The position numbers were made by a program, and so were the translations under genes. The notes beneath the pieces were generated by a model. The model was not told where the DNA came from. It made no database searches and worked only from the letters and a program-made list of their open reading frames with translations. Below, one piece after another: positions 30,945 through 40,117 of a stretch of DNA of 64,000 bases (positions are counted from its first letter, which is position 1; every line of letters starts with the position of its first letter). The DNA comes from Sinorhizobium garamanticum (lineage in GTDB: Bacteria > Pseudomonadota > Alphaproteobacteria > Rhizobiales > Rhizobiaceae): assembly GCF_029892065.1 (NCBI RefSeq), contig NZ_CP120373.1, positions 1,873,501-1,937,500 on the forward strand, in the 5' to 3' direction.

Positions 30945-31946
30945 TCAAGAGGTCGTTTCGGAGGAATTGGTGGTCGGACCCGTGCGCGGCGTCGACTGGC
31001 GCGGGCGAGGCGAGCTTGGCGGCTGGCCATCGCCGAAGACTTCCCTGGCGATGGCGCCGATGCCGCCGAGCGAGCCTATCAGCGAGGAGGCCTCCATCGG
31101 CATCAGAACGATCTTCTGGTTGTTTGCCGTGCCGATCGCAGCGAGCGCCTCGGTGTATTTTTGCGCGACGAAATAGTTAATCGCCTGCACGTCGCCGGCG
31201 GCGATCGCTTCGGATACCATCCTCGTCGCCTTGGCTTCTGCCTCCGCCAGCCGCTCGCGCGCTTCCGCGTCGCGGAACGCGGCCTCGCGCTGCCCCTCCG
31301 CCTGAAGGATGGCAGACTGTTTCGAGCCCTCCGCGCGCAAGATTTGCGCGTTCCTGGCACCTTCGGCTTCGAGCACCTGGGCGCGCTTTTCGCGCTCCGC
31401 CTTCATCTGACGCGCCATGGCGTCGACCAGATCCTTCGGCGGCGCGATGTCCTTGAGCTCTACGCGGGTGATCTTGATGCCCCAGGGATTGGCAGCCTCG
31501 TCGACGACGTGAAGAAGCCGGTCGTTGATCGTGTCGCGGTTCGAAAGCAGCTCGTCGAGATCCATCGACCCCATCACCGAGCGGATGTTTGTCATCGTCA
31601 GATTGAGAAGGGCGTTCTCGAGATTGGACACCTGATAGGCGGCCTGCGCGGCATTTAGCACCTGATAGAAGGCCACCGCATCCGCCGCGACGCTGGCATT
31701 GTCCTTGGTGATGACCTCCTGCGTCGGCACATCGAGAACCTGCTCCATCACGTTCATCTTCGCCCCAATGCGATCGATGAAGGGAACGATGAGGTTTAGC
31801 CCCGGCTCCATGGTCTTCGTGTAGCGCCCGAAGCGCTCGACCGTGTAGCGATAGCCCTGCGGTACCGTCTTGATCCCGGCAAACAGCACCAGGATAACAA
31901 GAACGACGAATGCAATGACTGCGATATCCATGCCGCCCACCGACAT
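30945..31946 (-). CDS. SPFH/band 7 (stomatin-like) protein
   Basis: 333 residues. One N-terminal membrane anchor ([16 protein letters not shown]) is followed by the band 7 domain (about 25-190: [15 protein letters not shown], and the conserved [20 protein letters not shown]) and a long Ala/Glu-rich coiled coil ([20 protein letters not shown]). Such proteins form ring-shaped membrane oligomers and scaffold proteases or transporters. The start at 31946 follows AGAGGGAGAT. The tail (about 295-333) is Ser/Pro/Thr-rich. It is co-transcribed with NfeD. Confidence 0.93.
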   Translation of the reverse strand: MSVGGMDIAVIAFVVLVILVLFAGIKTVPQGYRYTVERFGRYTKTMEPGLNLIVPFIDRIGAKMNVMEQVLDVPTQEVITKDNASVAADAVAFYQVLNAAQAAYQVSNLENALLNLTMTNIRSVMGSMDLDELLSNRDTINDRLLHVVDEAANPWGIKITRVELKDIAPPKDLVDAMARQMKAEREKRAQVLEAEGARNAQILRAEGSKQSAILQAEGQREAAFRDAEARERLAEAEAKATRMVSEAIAAGDVQAINYFVAQKYTEALAAIGTANNQKIVLMPMEASSLIGSLGGIGAIAREVFGDGQPPSSPRPRQSTPRTGPTTNSSETTS

Positions 31947-32041
31947 ATCTCCCTCTTCGCAACTCCAGCGTTTGGAGTGCCCCAAGAATATGACGTGGCG
32001 ATTCGGCGCAATAATTCAAGCGGTGTGTAGAGAAGGGCCGT

Positions 32042-33076
32042 TTAAAGCCAGCCCTCAAGCTCGCGGCGGACCACGTGGTTGAGCACTGCCATGCCCTCGG
32101 CGCTGTCGTTCAGGCAGGGAATATGCGCAAATTTCTCGCCGCCATTGTGGTGGAAGCTTTCGGCGGCCTGGCCGGCGATTTCCTCAAGCGTCTCCAGACA
32201 GTCGGAGACGAAACCGGGGTTGACGACGGCGAGGCGCTTGACGCCATCCTTTGCCAGCTTCTCGACCGTCTTGTCCGTGTAGGGCTGTAGCCATTCCTCC
32301 GGGCCGAAGCGGGACTGGAAGGTAACCTGCAGCTTGTCCTCCGGCCAGCCGAGCTTCGCGCGCAGAAGCCGCGTAGTCTCCTGGCATTGGAAATAATAGG
32401 GATCGCCCTTGTCGGAATAGCTCTTCGGGATGCCGTGGAAGGAGGCGAGCACGACTTCCGGCTCCCAGTCGAGCGTTGCAAGATGCTTGCTGATCGAGGC
32501 GGCGAGCGCATCGATATAGACCGGGTCGCCGGCATAAGCTGGAACAGTGCGCAGCGCCGGCTGCCAGCGCATCTTCAGCAAGGCCTCGAAAGCCTTGTCG
32601 TTGACTGTCGCAGTCGTGGCCGCGGCATATTGCGGATAAAGCGGGAAAACGAGGACGCGATCGCAACCTTCCTGCTGCAGCGCCTCCATGCGCGAAGCGA
32701 TGGACGGCTGGCCGTAGCGCATCGCCCAGTCGACGGTGACCTGCGGCCGATCGGCAAAGGCCTTCGCCATCAGTTCGGCCTGGTTGCGGGTGTAGGTGCG
32801 CAGCCAGCTTTCGTTGCGTTCCTTGTTCCAGATCACCTCGTAGGCCTTGCCGACCTTGCCGGGTCGCGTGTTGAGCACGATGCCGTAGAGGATTGGATAC
32901 CAGTAGAGACGCGACCATTCGATGACGCGCCTGTCGCTCAGGAACTCCTTGAGGTAGCGACGCATCGAGGCGTAGTCGGTGCCGTCCGGGGTACCGAGAT
33001 TGACAAGCAGCACGCCGATCTTCCCGTGTTTCACGGCGGGGTGCTCGGTGTTCGGTTCGGCTTGTGCGGTCGTCAT
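32042..33076 (-). CDS. hemH: Ferrochelatase
   Basis: 344 residues. The core starts at GVLLVNLGTPD; the metal-binding His is in LASFHGIPKSYSDKGDPYYF, and a conserved VNPGFVSDCLETLEEI region carries the acidic residues on the opposite side of the porphyrin cleft. It inserts ferrous iron into protoporphyrin IX, the last step of heme synthesis. ATG 33076 (MTTAQAEPN) has AGGAATGAG upstream. No 2Fe-2S cysteines are seen at the C terminus. It lies between the SPFH operon and the 5'-nucleotidase, all minus strand. Confidence 0.96.
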   Translation of the reverse strand: MTTAQAEPNTEHPAVKHGKIGVLLVNLGTPDGTDYASMRRYLKEFLSDRRVIEWSRLYWYPILYGIVLNTRPGKVGKAYEVIWNKERNESWLRTYTRNQAELMAKAFADRPQVTVDWAMRYGQPSIASRMEALQQEGCDRVLVFPLYPQYAAATTATVNDKAFEALLKMRWQPALRTVPAYAGDPVYIDALAASISKHLATLDWEPEVVLASFHGIPKSYSDKGDPYYFQCQETTRLLRAKLGWPEDKLQVTFQSRFGPEEWLQPYTDKTVEKLAKDGVKRLAVVNPGFVSDCLETLEEIAGQAAESFHHNGGEKFAHIPCLNDSAEGMAVLNHVVRRELEGWL

Positions 33077-33124
33077 CTCATTCCTCGCGGGCGCTTTGTG
33101 CGCCGTCAGTTTCAAACTCTTCTA

Positions 33125-33158
33125 AAAAGAAAATCCGGCGCGGGAAAGCCCGCGCCGG
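33125..33158 (-). terminator. Terminator of the 5'-nucleotidase gene
   Basis: CCGGCGCGGG-AAAG-CCCGCGCCGG is a perfect 10-bp stem, followed on the minus strand by ATTTTCTTTTT. Confidence 0.85.
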
Positions 33159-33182
33159 CATGACAAGCAGAGGCAAATTGTC

Positions 33183-35039
33183 TTACTTGGCCGGGATTTC
33201 CAGTTCCCGCCCGATCGGTAGCGCCCGCGGTGCCGGGTCGCCATTGGCCGCCGATATCTTCTTCCACTCGACGCCGTTGCCGTAATAGGACTCGGCGAGG
33301 TCCCAAAGCGTGTCACCGCTGGCAATGACATGCTTCTGAGGCCCGCCAGCTGCGGTCTCGGTTGAAGGCTGCGCCGGTGCGGCTGCGGTGCCCTCGGCCG
33401 GTTTCGTCTCGGTTGCCGTTGCACCGGCGGCCGCAGTGACTTCCATGATGCGGCCATCGGTATAGGGCTTGAACGGCTGGTGTGCTGCCAGATAGTCAGC
33501 GAGCACGGTCTCCAGCCCCGGACCATAATCGTAGGCGTTCTCGCCCTTGGTCTCGAAGACGTCATAGCCGTCGCCGCCGCCGCGCATAAAATTGTTGCTG
33601 ACGAGCGAATAGGTCTTTTCCGGGTCGAGCGGTGCGAAGGCCTCGCCCTCCTTTACCTCGACAGACACGAGCCGGCTGCCGGTCGGCTTGGAGCGGTCGA
33701 AGGAATATTTGAGGCCAGCCACCTGCGGGAAACGCCCGCCGCCCTCTTCGACCTGGCTGAGGCCATTCTCCAGCGCGGTGCGAATGTCGGCGCCCTTCAA
33801 CTGGAAGGTCGAGAGCGTGTTCTGGAAGGGGAGCACGGTGATGGCTTCGCCCATGGTCACGTCGCCGGCGTCGATCGAGGCGCGCAGCCCGCCGCCATTG
33901 GTGATGGCGATCGTGACACCCTGACCCTTGGCGCGGTCGAGCATGGCGTCGGCCACCAGCGTGCCCATTTCGCATTCCTTGGCGCGGCAATTCTCGCGTG
34001 AACCGTCGATCGGAGCCTCGGTCTTGGCGATAACCTTGGTTCGCAGCTCTTCGATCGGCTTGGCAAGTTCCTTGATCCGGGCAAGGACCGCTTCGTCGGG
34101 CTTCACCGAGGAGTCAATGAGAATCGGATCGCCCTTGGCGGCCTTCACGACGCCGCTGTCATCGAAGGTGACGACGAGGTCGCCGAGATATTTGCTGTAG
34201 GAGCCAGCCTGCACCACCGGCGCCTTGTAGCCGCCCGGGTTGTCGACCATGGTCGGATACGGGCCTTCCGCCTTCTCGTCGGTATTCGACAACAGGCTGT
34301 GGGAGTGGCCCCCGACGACAACGTCGACGTCCGGGATCTTGGCGATGGCAGCGAGGTCGCGCGGGTAGCCGACATGGGTCAGCGCGATGATCTTGTTGAC
34401 GCCCTGTTTCTTGAGTTCCTCAACGGCACTCGTAATCGTCGCAACATCTTCACCGATCAGGATGTCCGGTCCGGGGGAAGCAAGTTCGGGCGTATCGTTG
34501 GCGACGGCGCCGACGATGCCGATCTTCTGACCGCCGACGTCGAGCACGATCGAGGGCTTGATCCGGTCGCCGATCTTCGACTTATGGCTTGGCAGCACAT
34601 TGGCGGTCACGACCGGGAAGGTGACCTTGTCGAGGAAGCTGGCGAGCCCGTCTTCGCTTTCGTCGAACTCATGGTTGCCGACGGTCATCGCATCGAACTT
34701 CATCAGGTTCAGGAATTCCGCTTCCGCCGCGCCCTTGTAGGTGGTGAAGAAGAGCGAGCCCTGGAAGTTATCACCGGCATTGAGCAGAAGCATATTCTTG
34801 CCCGCTAGCTCCTGGCGTTTCTGGTCGATCAGCGACTTCAGGCGGGCGACGCCACCAAAGCACTCGTTCTTGCCTTCGTCTTCCGCCGAGCAGGTCGAAT
34901 CGAACTTGTTGATCGACTCGATGCGGGAGTGGAGATCGTTGATGTGCAGGATGTTCAATTCATAATCGGCGAAGGCGGCGCCCGAAGAAAGGGCAAGAAT
35001 AGACGCGGTCATGAGGCCGGTCCGTATGTGTCTGATCAT
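33183..35039 (-). CDS. Periplasmic 5'-nucleotidase/UshA-like protein with C-terminal LysM
   Basis: 618 residues. A signal peptide (MIRHIRTGLMTASILALSSG, cut near AFA) precedes the metallophosphoesterase domain with NILHINDLHSR, NAGDNFQGS, VGNHEFDE and GGHSHS, then the 5'-nucleotidase C-terminal substrate domain (MGTLVADAMLDR, NFMRGGGDGYDVF), an Ala/Thr/Pro linker, and a LysM domain in the last 50 residues (HVIASGDTLWDLAESYYGNG). It hydrolyses extracellular nucleotides or UDP-sugars. The LysM addition should tether it to peptidoglycan, which is not part of the classic UshA. GGGAGAG precedes the ATG. Confidence 0.93.
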   Translation of the reverse strand: MIRHIRTGLMTASILALSSGAAFADYELNILHINDLHSRIESINKFDSTCSAEDEGKNECFGGVARLKSLIDQKRQELAGKNMLLLNAGDNFQGSLFFTTYKGAAEAEFLNLMKFDAMTVGNHEFDESEDGLASFLDKVTFPVVTANVLPSHKSKIGDRIKPSIVLDVGGQKIGIVGAVANDTPELASPGPDILIGEDVATITSAVEELKKQGVNKIIALTHVGYPRDLAAIAKIPDVDVVVGGHSHSLLSNTDEKAEGPYPTMVDNPGGYKAPVVQAGSYSKYLGDLVVTFDDSGVVKAAKGDPILIDSSVKPDEAVLARIKELAKPIEELRTKVIAKTEAPIDGSRENCRAKECEMGTLVADAMLDRAKGQGVTIAITNGGGLRASIDAGDVTMGEAITVLPFQNTLSTFQLKGADIRTALENGLSQVEEGGGRFPQVAGLKYSFDRSKPTGSRLVSVEVKEGEAFAPLDPEKTYSLVSNNFMRGGGDGYDVFETKGENAYDYGPGLETVLADYLAAHQPFKPYTDGRIMEVTAAAGATATETKPAEGTAAAPAQPSTETAAGGPQKHVIASGDTLWDLAESYYGNGVEWKKISAANGDPAPRALPIGRELEIPAK

Positions 35040-35261
35040 GATGCTCTCCCGTTCTGCCTGTGGATTTCCGATCGATTGGGAAACCGCGCGGAAATGCTCG
35101 ATCCCCTGACCGAGGTGGCGTGCCGGATGTTTCCACCAGTTGCGGCCGACTTCAAGCGCTAAAGCCGCCCTTTCTTTGCCGGATTCCAACTAGGGTTAAG
35201 CCGGCTGCCGAACTAGGCGATATGGCCTTCGAAGGGGCCGCGATGCCTGATGTCGTCCAGT

Positions 35262-35669
35262 CTAAAGATGCCGCACCTCGGCGGGCGTTGCCGCCCAATT
35301 GTCATTGCGGCCGTCGTAGTAGCTCACAGGCGCCGCCATCAGCTCGTCAAAGTCGACGCCGTCAAGGCATGCAACATTGATATTGAGGTATGGAGCGCCC
35401 GTCATGTTCGGGACGCCGATGCCCTCAAAAGGGTGCACACCGCAATGCTTGCAGAAGAGGTGATGGGCGAACTTGTTCTTTCCCTGAAAATCCGTCAGTT
35501 CGCTCTCGCGTTCGATGAGGCGAAAAGCTTCCGGCCTCACACGAACAGACCAGAGGCGCATCTTCGTGCAAATGGAGCAATTGCACTTTCCGGTGCCGGC
35601 ACTGATGTCCAGATCGGCCTCGAAGCGAACCGCGCCGCAATGGCAGCTTCCTGTGTAGGTCTTCAGCAT
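35262..35669 (-). CDS. GFA/CENP-V-family zinc protein
   Basis: 135 residues. Zinc ligands are visible in SCHCGAVRFEA (CxC), KCNCSICTK (CxCxxC) and HLFCKHCGVHPFEG (CxxC). The family contains glutathione-dependent formaldehyde-activating enzyme, but most members, including this length, have unknown substrates, so formaldehyde activation is not claimed. Cytosolic, single gene, between the 5'-nucleotidase and the Omp10-like lipoprotein. A minor GAGAAGG site precedes the ATG. Confidence 0.9.
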   Translation of the reverse strand: MLKTYTGSCHCGAVRFEADLDISAGTGKCNCSICTKMRLWSVRVRPEAFRLIERESELTDFQGKNKFAHHLFCKHCGVHPFEGIGVPNMTGAPYLNINVACLDGVDFDELMAAPVSYYDGRNDNWAATPAEVRHL

Positions 35670-35712
35670 CGCCTTCTCGGAATGGAATGAGGGTTTTCGC
35701 GGTCAAACATGA

Positions 35713-35737
35713 CAAAAGGCCCGCGCTTGGGCGGGCC
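35713..35737 (-). terminator. Terminator of the Omp10-like gene
   Basis: GGCCCGC (35718-35724) and GCGGGCC (35731-35737) with a 6-nt loop, followed on the minus strand by TTTTGTC. Confidence 0.75.
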
Positions 35738-35789
35738 CCCATCGTATCGCCAGGATGTGGACGGGGACGTTGCCGCGTCGCCGTCCGCT

Positions 35790-36155
35790 TCAGCCGCGGC
35801 GCGTAAGCGAGAACTGAGCGCCGGAATCGGTGGTGCAGTTCAACTGCGTTGGTGCAACGAGCGCGCAGTTGACCTTCGACTGGGTGTTGCGCACCAGTGA
35901 CGTCATGCTGATTTCGACAAGCGTCGGGCTGACATTCACGTAGTTGCCGGAAGCAAGCAACTGGTTGGTGTCTGTCGTGCGTGTAGAGAACGTCCCGCCG
36001 GCGAAGGTGGAAACGATGCCGTTCGGATCGACCCAGGCGCCCTCGACGCCGGCCGCCTGGCTCGGCGGCGGTCCGCCGATTTCCCGTGGCGACGACTGGC
36101 ATGACGCCAGCGCTGCCGCGGCGGCCAGAAGGGTCGGAATGGCGAAAGGCTTCAT
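35790..36155 (-). CDS. omp10: Omp10-like outer-membrane lipoprotein
   Basis: 121 residues. The lipoprotein signal [19 protein letters not shown] has the lipobox LASC, so the mature protein starts at a lipidated Cys. The small beta-rich domain ([20 protein letters not shown], then [20 protein letters not shown] with two cysteines that may pair) resembles Brucella Omp10. Its role is unknown; Brucella Omp10 is an abundant surface lipoprotein linked to envelope integrity. A longer frame upstream has no ribosome-binding site. A terminator follows. Confidence 0.82.
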   Translation of the reverse strand: MKPFAIPTLLAAAAALASCQSSPREIGGPPPSQAAGVEGAWVDPNGIVSTFAGGTFSTRTTDTNQLLASGNYVNVSPTLVEISMTSLVRNTQSKVNCALVAPTQLNCTTDSGAQFSLTRRG

Positions 36156-36371
36156 TGGCGTTTTCTCCCGCGTCTTGCCTTGGCGGTTTCGTTCGGTGCG
36201 CGGAACCATGCCGCGATCATGAGTTGAAAGCAAGACCGTCACTGAAATCTCGGCGATTTCGCATTCACTCGCGCCTGGTCGTAAACCTGATCGATTCTAA
36301 GATGTTAGAGCGCGATTTCCTCTTTCGGGGCGGTTGTTTTCGCCCTGTCGTGCAACCCTGTCACTCATATG

Positions 36372-36405
36372 AAAAAGCCCGGAGCAGTTATGCTCCGGGC
36401 CCTAT
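36372..36405 (-). terminator. Terminator of hss (bidirectional)
   Basis: GCCCGGAGC (36377-36385) and GCTCCGGGC (36392-36400) form a perfect 9-bp stem, with TTTTTC on the minus side and CCTATTTT on the plus side. Confidence 0.85.
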
Positions 36406-36429
36406 TTTGCAACTTATATGCCGCGGCTT

Positions 36430-37881
36430 TTAGCGGAAGAGGATGTTCCGGAACTGCCACGGATCCTTGGTGTCGAGGTCTTCCGGGAACAGGCCCGGAC
36501 GGCCCTCAAGCGGCGTCCAGTCGGTGTAGTGACCTTCGACCGGGCCGAGATAGGGAAGCTGCACTTCCAGGCAGCGCTTGTAGTCCATCTCGTCGGCTTC
36601 GACGATGCCCGCCTTCGGGTTCTCGAGTGCCCAGACCATGCCGGCGAGAACGGCGCTCGTCACCTGCAGGCCGGTGGCATTCTGATAGGGCGCGATGCTC
36701 CGGGTTTCTTCCAGCGACAGGCGCGAGCCATACCAGTAGGCGTTCTTGTCATGACCGTAGAGCAGGACGCCGAGTTCATCGATGCCGTCAACGAGTTCGT
36801 TCTCGTCGAGAACGTGGTGCACCGGCTGCGCATTGCCGCCATTGCCGAACATCTCGTGCAGCGAGAGCACGGCGTCGTTGTTGGGATGATAGGCATAGTG
36901 GCAGGTCGGGCGGTACGTGACTTCGCCGTCCTTACCGTTAACGGTGAAGAAGTCGGCGATCGAGATCGACTCGTTGTGCGTGACGAGGAAGCCGTACTGC
37001 GGGCCCGGCGTCGGGCACCAGGTGCGGACACGCGTGTTTGCGCCCGGCTGTTCCAGATAGATCGCCGCCTTGCAGCCCTTCTTGTGCTTCTTGGCGTTCT
37101 TCGGCATCCAGGTTTCGTGCGTGCCCCAGCCAAGCTCGGCCGGCTGCAGGCCTTCCGAAATGAAGCCTTCGACCGACCAGGTGTTCCAGAAGACGTCGAG
37201 CGGCTTGGGATTCTTGCTGCGCTGCGTGTCGCGCTCTGCAATATGGATGCCCTTGACGCCCGCCTTCTTCATCAGCTTGGCCCAGCCTTCGCGGTCGTCC
37301 TGATGCGGCTCCTCATATTTCAGACCGAGATCGTCGGCGAGGTTGAGGAGCGCCTTCTTGACGAACCAGGAGACCATGCCCGGGTTGGCGCCGCAGGTCG
37401 AAACCGCGGTGGTGCCGCCCGGGTTCTTCTGCTTTTCCTTACGCACCGTCTCGCGCAGCGCATAGTTGGTGCGTGCGGCGTTGTCCATTTCGGTGTTGAA
37501 GTAGAACCCGAGCCAGGGCTCCACGACCGTGTCGATGTAGAGGACATCGAGCTTGCGGCAAAGCTTCATAAGATCGAGCGAGGACGTGTCAACGGAGAGG
37601 TTGACGCAGAAGCCCTGTCCGTCGCCCTCGGTCAGCAGCGGCTTCAACAGTTCCTTGTAGTTGTCCTTGGTCACGTAAGCCTTGACGTGGCGCACGCCAT
37701 GGCGCTCGAAAATCTCCGTATCCTTGGCATCTTCGCGCGGTTCGACCACAATCAACCGGTTCTTGTCGTATTTGAAGTGGCGTTCGATCAGCGGCAATGT
37801 GCCGTGGCCGATCGAACCGAAACCGATCATGACGATCGGCCCCGTGATCTCGCCATAAACCGGATAAGTGGTATCTGCCAT
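36430..37881 (-). CDS. hss: Homospermidine synthase
   Basis: 483 residues from ATG 37881 (MADTTYPVYG). The NAD-binding Rossmann motif is IVMIGFGSIGHGTLPL; further family blocks are TVVEPWLGFYF, TCGANPGMVSWF and WNTWSVEGFISEG. It joins two putrescine units (or putrescine and spermidine) with NAD to make homospermidine, the dominant long polyamine in rhizobia. AGGAGAAG lies before the start. It is a single gene with its own strong terminator; the region upstream (37882-38127) contains a dyad at 38031-38059. Confidence 0.95.
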   Translation of the reverse strand: MADTTYPVYGEITGPIVMIGFGSIGHGTLPLIERHFKYDKNRLIVVEPREDAKDTEIFERHGVRHVKAYVTKDNYKELLKPLLTEGDGQGFCVNLSVDTSSLDLMKLCRKLDVLYIDTVVEPWLGFYFNTEMDNAARTNYALRETVRKEKQKNPGGTTAVSTCGANPGMVSWFVKKALLNLADDLGLKYEEPHQDDREGWAKLMKKAGVKGIHIAERDTQRSKNPKPLDVFWNTWSVEGFISEGLQPAELGWGTHETWMPKNAKKHKKGCKAAIYLEQPGANTRVRTWCPTPGPQYGFLVTHNESISIADFFTVNGKDGEVTYRPTCHYAYHPNNDAVLSLHEMFGNGGNAQPVHHVLDENELVDGIDELGVLLYGHDKNAYWYGSRLSLEETRSIAPYQNATGLQVTSAVLAGMVWALENPKAGIVEADEMDYKRCLEVQLPYLGPVEGHYTDWTPLEGRPGLFPEDLDTKDPWQFRNILFR

Positions 37882-38030
37882 TTTGGTCTTCTCCTGAGGA
37901 AACATCCCTGTGAGGTTGGTTGAAATGCGCGGGAAAGCGGGCGTTTGAGTCTCTGTTCAAGCCAGGAGCGCCCGCGCGTTCGATGAACGCGCCGAGGGCG
38001 CTGAAGCACTGCAGTTCCAGAGTATCTTTC

Positions 38031-38059
38031 CCGCTTTCAGGTGAAATCGCTGAAAGCGG
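38031..38059. repeat. Inverted repeat upstream of hss
   Basis: CCGCTTTCAG and CTGAAAGCGG are perfect 10-bp arms with a 9-nt centre. The surrounding sequence (CTGAAGCACTGCAGTTCCAG) resembles another short intergenic repeat common in Rhizobiaceae. It could also be an operator or a terminator for the minus-strand gene upstream. Confidence 0.5.
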
Positions 38060-38127
38060 ATGCTCTAAGAGCATAGTTTCCTGTCACAATAAAGAGCCGG
38101 CGCGTCAACCGCGACTTTAGACTTTGC

Positions 38128-39006
38128 TTAACCGGCAATCGCCAGCAACGCCGCGATCAGGGCCTCCCGCTTGCTCACAAGACCCTTGTATGCTGCCTGT
38201 GGCAGCGTCAATTCGCGCAGTTCGGCAACGAAGGATCGGGCAAGTCCTGCCGCATCCGGTCGGTTTCTGAGTGCGGCGAGCGGGTCGGAATAGATGCGGA
38301 TCGTGAAGACGATCGCGCCGGTTTCCGGCAGCTTGCGAAGCGTCTGGCGCTCGATGCGGATGAAGGTGCGGTCTTCGGAAAGCGACACCGCCTCCGCATC
38401 GACCTCCTCGGATTTCGACTTCGACAGATGCAGCGCGCCGTCGACGTTGATCGCCCAGTTGAAGCGTTCGACGAAACGTCCGGGCGAAAGATTGTCGAAC
38501 ATGCGGGTGATGAGTTCGGCATTGCGCGTGCCCTGGCCGAAGCCGGGAACGGGCGCATGAATCTCGTGCATCGCCCGGCCGAATTTCTCCGCGAGCGACC
38601 AGGAGGATGGAAAGGCGACATAGGCCGCGGCAAGTCGCCAGTCGCCATCCTTGCGCTCCATGATGGCAAGGTCGTCCTGAACCAGTGAGCCCGCGGTGAC
38701 GAGAGCGGCATCGCCGGCAAGCGCCACCCGGCGCTTACCGACGACCATCGCGTCGCCCTCGCGTCGGTAAAGCGCTGGATATCGGTTGGGCAGGTATTCG
38801 GTGAGCACATTCAGGAGTTCGCTCTGCGCAGGCTCCGTTCCGGTCTCGGCAACGAAAATGTTCTCGCGCATGGAGGCGAGCAGCCGCGCCTTTTCGTCGA
38901 GATAGAACTCAAGCGCATCGTCCGGTTCAATCCACCGATCGGGGTCGAGCTGGACGAGGCCGATCGTGAATGGTTTTGACGAACCGTCGTAGGGGGTGTG
39001 TTTCAT
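38128..39006 (-). CDS. DUF3445 protein, heme-dependent oxidative N-demethylase-like
   Basis: 292 residues. Visible DUF3445 features include DRWIEPDD near the N terminus, the motif DDLAIMERKDGDWRLAAAYV with FPSSWSLAEKFG, and RIERQTLRKLPETGAIVFTI. The founding enzyme demethylates dimethylamine with a heme and partner subunits; none of those partners is adjacent here, so the substrate is open. No signal peptide. The start at 39006 (MKHTPYDG) lacks a strong ribosome-binding site. It diverges from the diguanylate cyclase. Confidence 0.85.
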   Translation of the reverse strand: MKHTPYDGSSKPFTIGLVQLDPDRWIEPDDALEFYLDEKARLLASMRENIFVAETGTEPAQSELLNVLTEYLPNRYPALYRREGDAMVVGKRRVALAGDAALVTAGSLVQDDLAIMERKDGDWRLAAAYVAFPSSWSLAEKFGRAMHEIHAPVPGFGQGTRNAELITRMFDNLSPGRFVERFNWAINVDGALHLSKSKSEEVDAEAVSLSEDRTFIRIERQTLRKLPETGAIVFTIRIYSDPLAALRNRPDAAGLARSFVAELRELTLPQAAYKGLVSKREALIAALLAIAG

Positions 39007-39160
39007 GCTGAAGAACCAAAAGACTTCGCCGCTTAACCATATTCCCTTCCATTGGCATGGCGGGCATTCGGCCACAAGCGATTCGTGTTATAGCTCTTGC
39101 GCGTATATATTCTTGCTGTAATTGCATTTCCCTAATGCGTTTGCCCGGAGGGATTGAGAT

Positions 39161-40117
39161 TTGACCGTGATTGGCGACCATCTCCAGACCTTGATGGAAC
39201 TGGAGGCCCGATCGCCCGTATTGATCGCACTTTATGATCAGCAGGACCGTTTGTGTTTTGCCAATGATGCATTTCGCGCCGCCTATAATCTCGCTCCGGA
39301 CGACTTTCCGATCTGGGCTGATTTGATGCGGCGCAACTATGCCTGCGGCAAGGGCACGGTGGTGAAGACGGACGACATCGAAGCCTGGATCGCGGCCACG
39401 GTCCATCGGCGCGGCAAGGTCCCGTTTCGTGCGCTCGAAACCGACCTTCATGACGGCCGTTGGCTGTGGATGACCGAGACGGTCGACGCCAATGGCTGCA
39501 TGCTTTGCATCGCCGTCGATATCACCTCGATACGCGCCGAGGAACGCGCGCTGCGACAGGACCGCGATTTCGCGGTGCGTGCATCGCAGGTGGACGAGCT
39601 CACCAGCGTGCCGAACCGGCGCTACACGATGGACAGGCTTACCGACTTCATTGCGAACTGCAGCGGCAATCCGGACATGTGGGGTTGCGTGGCGATCATC
39701 GACATCGATTACTTCAAGGCGATCAACGATCGCTATGGCCACCAGCGCGGCGATGAAGTTCTGCTCGATTTCGCCCGCCAGATGCAGGGGATCGTCCGCC
39801 GCTCAGATTGTTTCGGCCGAATCGGCGGCGAGGAGTTCATGCTGATCCTTCCTGACACGACGGTCAGCGAGAGCCATCTCATCCTAGATCGGGTGTTGGA
39901 TAAGGTGCGTAGCGCCCGCCCGCTCTCGAACATCCCGGAATTCTACTACACCTGCTCGGTGGGGCTCGCGGAATACCGCGACGGCGACACGGTCAACGAT
40001 ATCTATGCGCGCGCGGACGAAGCCCTCTATCTTGCCAAGCGCGAAGGGCGCGACCGCGTGAAGCGCTATACGCTCGCAGGCTCAGACCCCGAGTTTCGCG
40101 CGGATCAGACCTCGTAG
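39161..40117 (+). CDS. Diguanylate cyclase with N-terminal PAS domain
   Basis: 318 residues. A PAS-like sensor (about 10-125, LIALYDQQDRLCFANDAFRA) precedes a GGDEF domain (about 145-305) with the active site GGEEF at 222-226 and an inhibitory site R213-x-x-D216 five residues before it. It should make cyclic di-GMP from GTP and be product-inhibited. No transmembrane segment is seen, so the signal is intracellular. I take the TTG at 39161 because GGAGGG lies nine bases upstream. Its last 36 bp overlap the 3' end of pabC on the other strand. Confidence 0.93.
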   Translation: MTVIGDHLQTLMELEARSPVLIALYDQQDRLCFANDAFRAAYNLAPDDFPIWADLMRRNYACGKGTVVKTDDIEAWIAATVHRRGKVPFRALETDLHDGRWLWMTETVDANGCMLCIAVDITSIRAEERALRQDRDFAVRASQVDELTSVPNRRYTMDRLTDFIANCSGNPDMWGCVAIIDIDYFKAINDRYGHQRGDEVLLDFARQMQGIVRRSDCFGRIGGEEFMLILPDTTVSESHLILDRVLDKVRSARPLSNIPEFYYTCSVGLAEYRDGDTVNDIYARADEALYLAKREGRDRVKRYTLAGSDPEFRADQTS

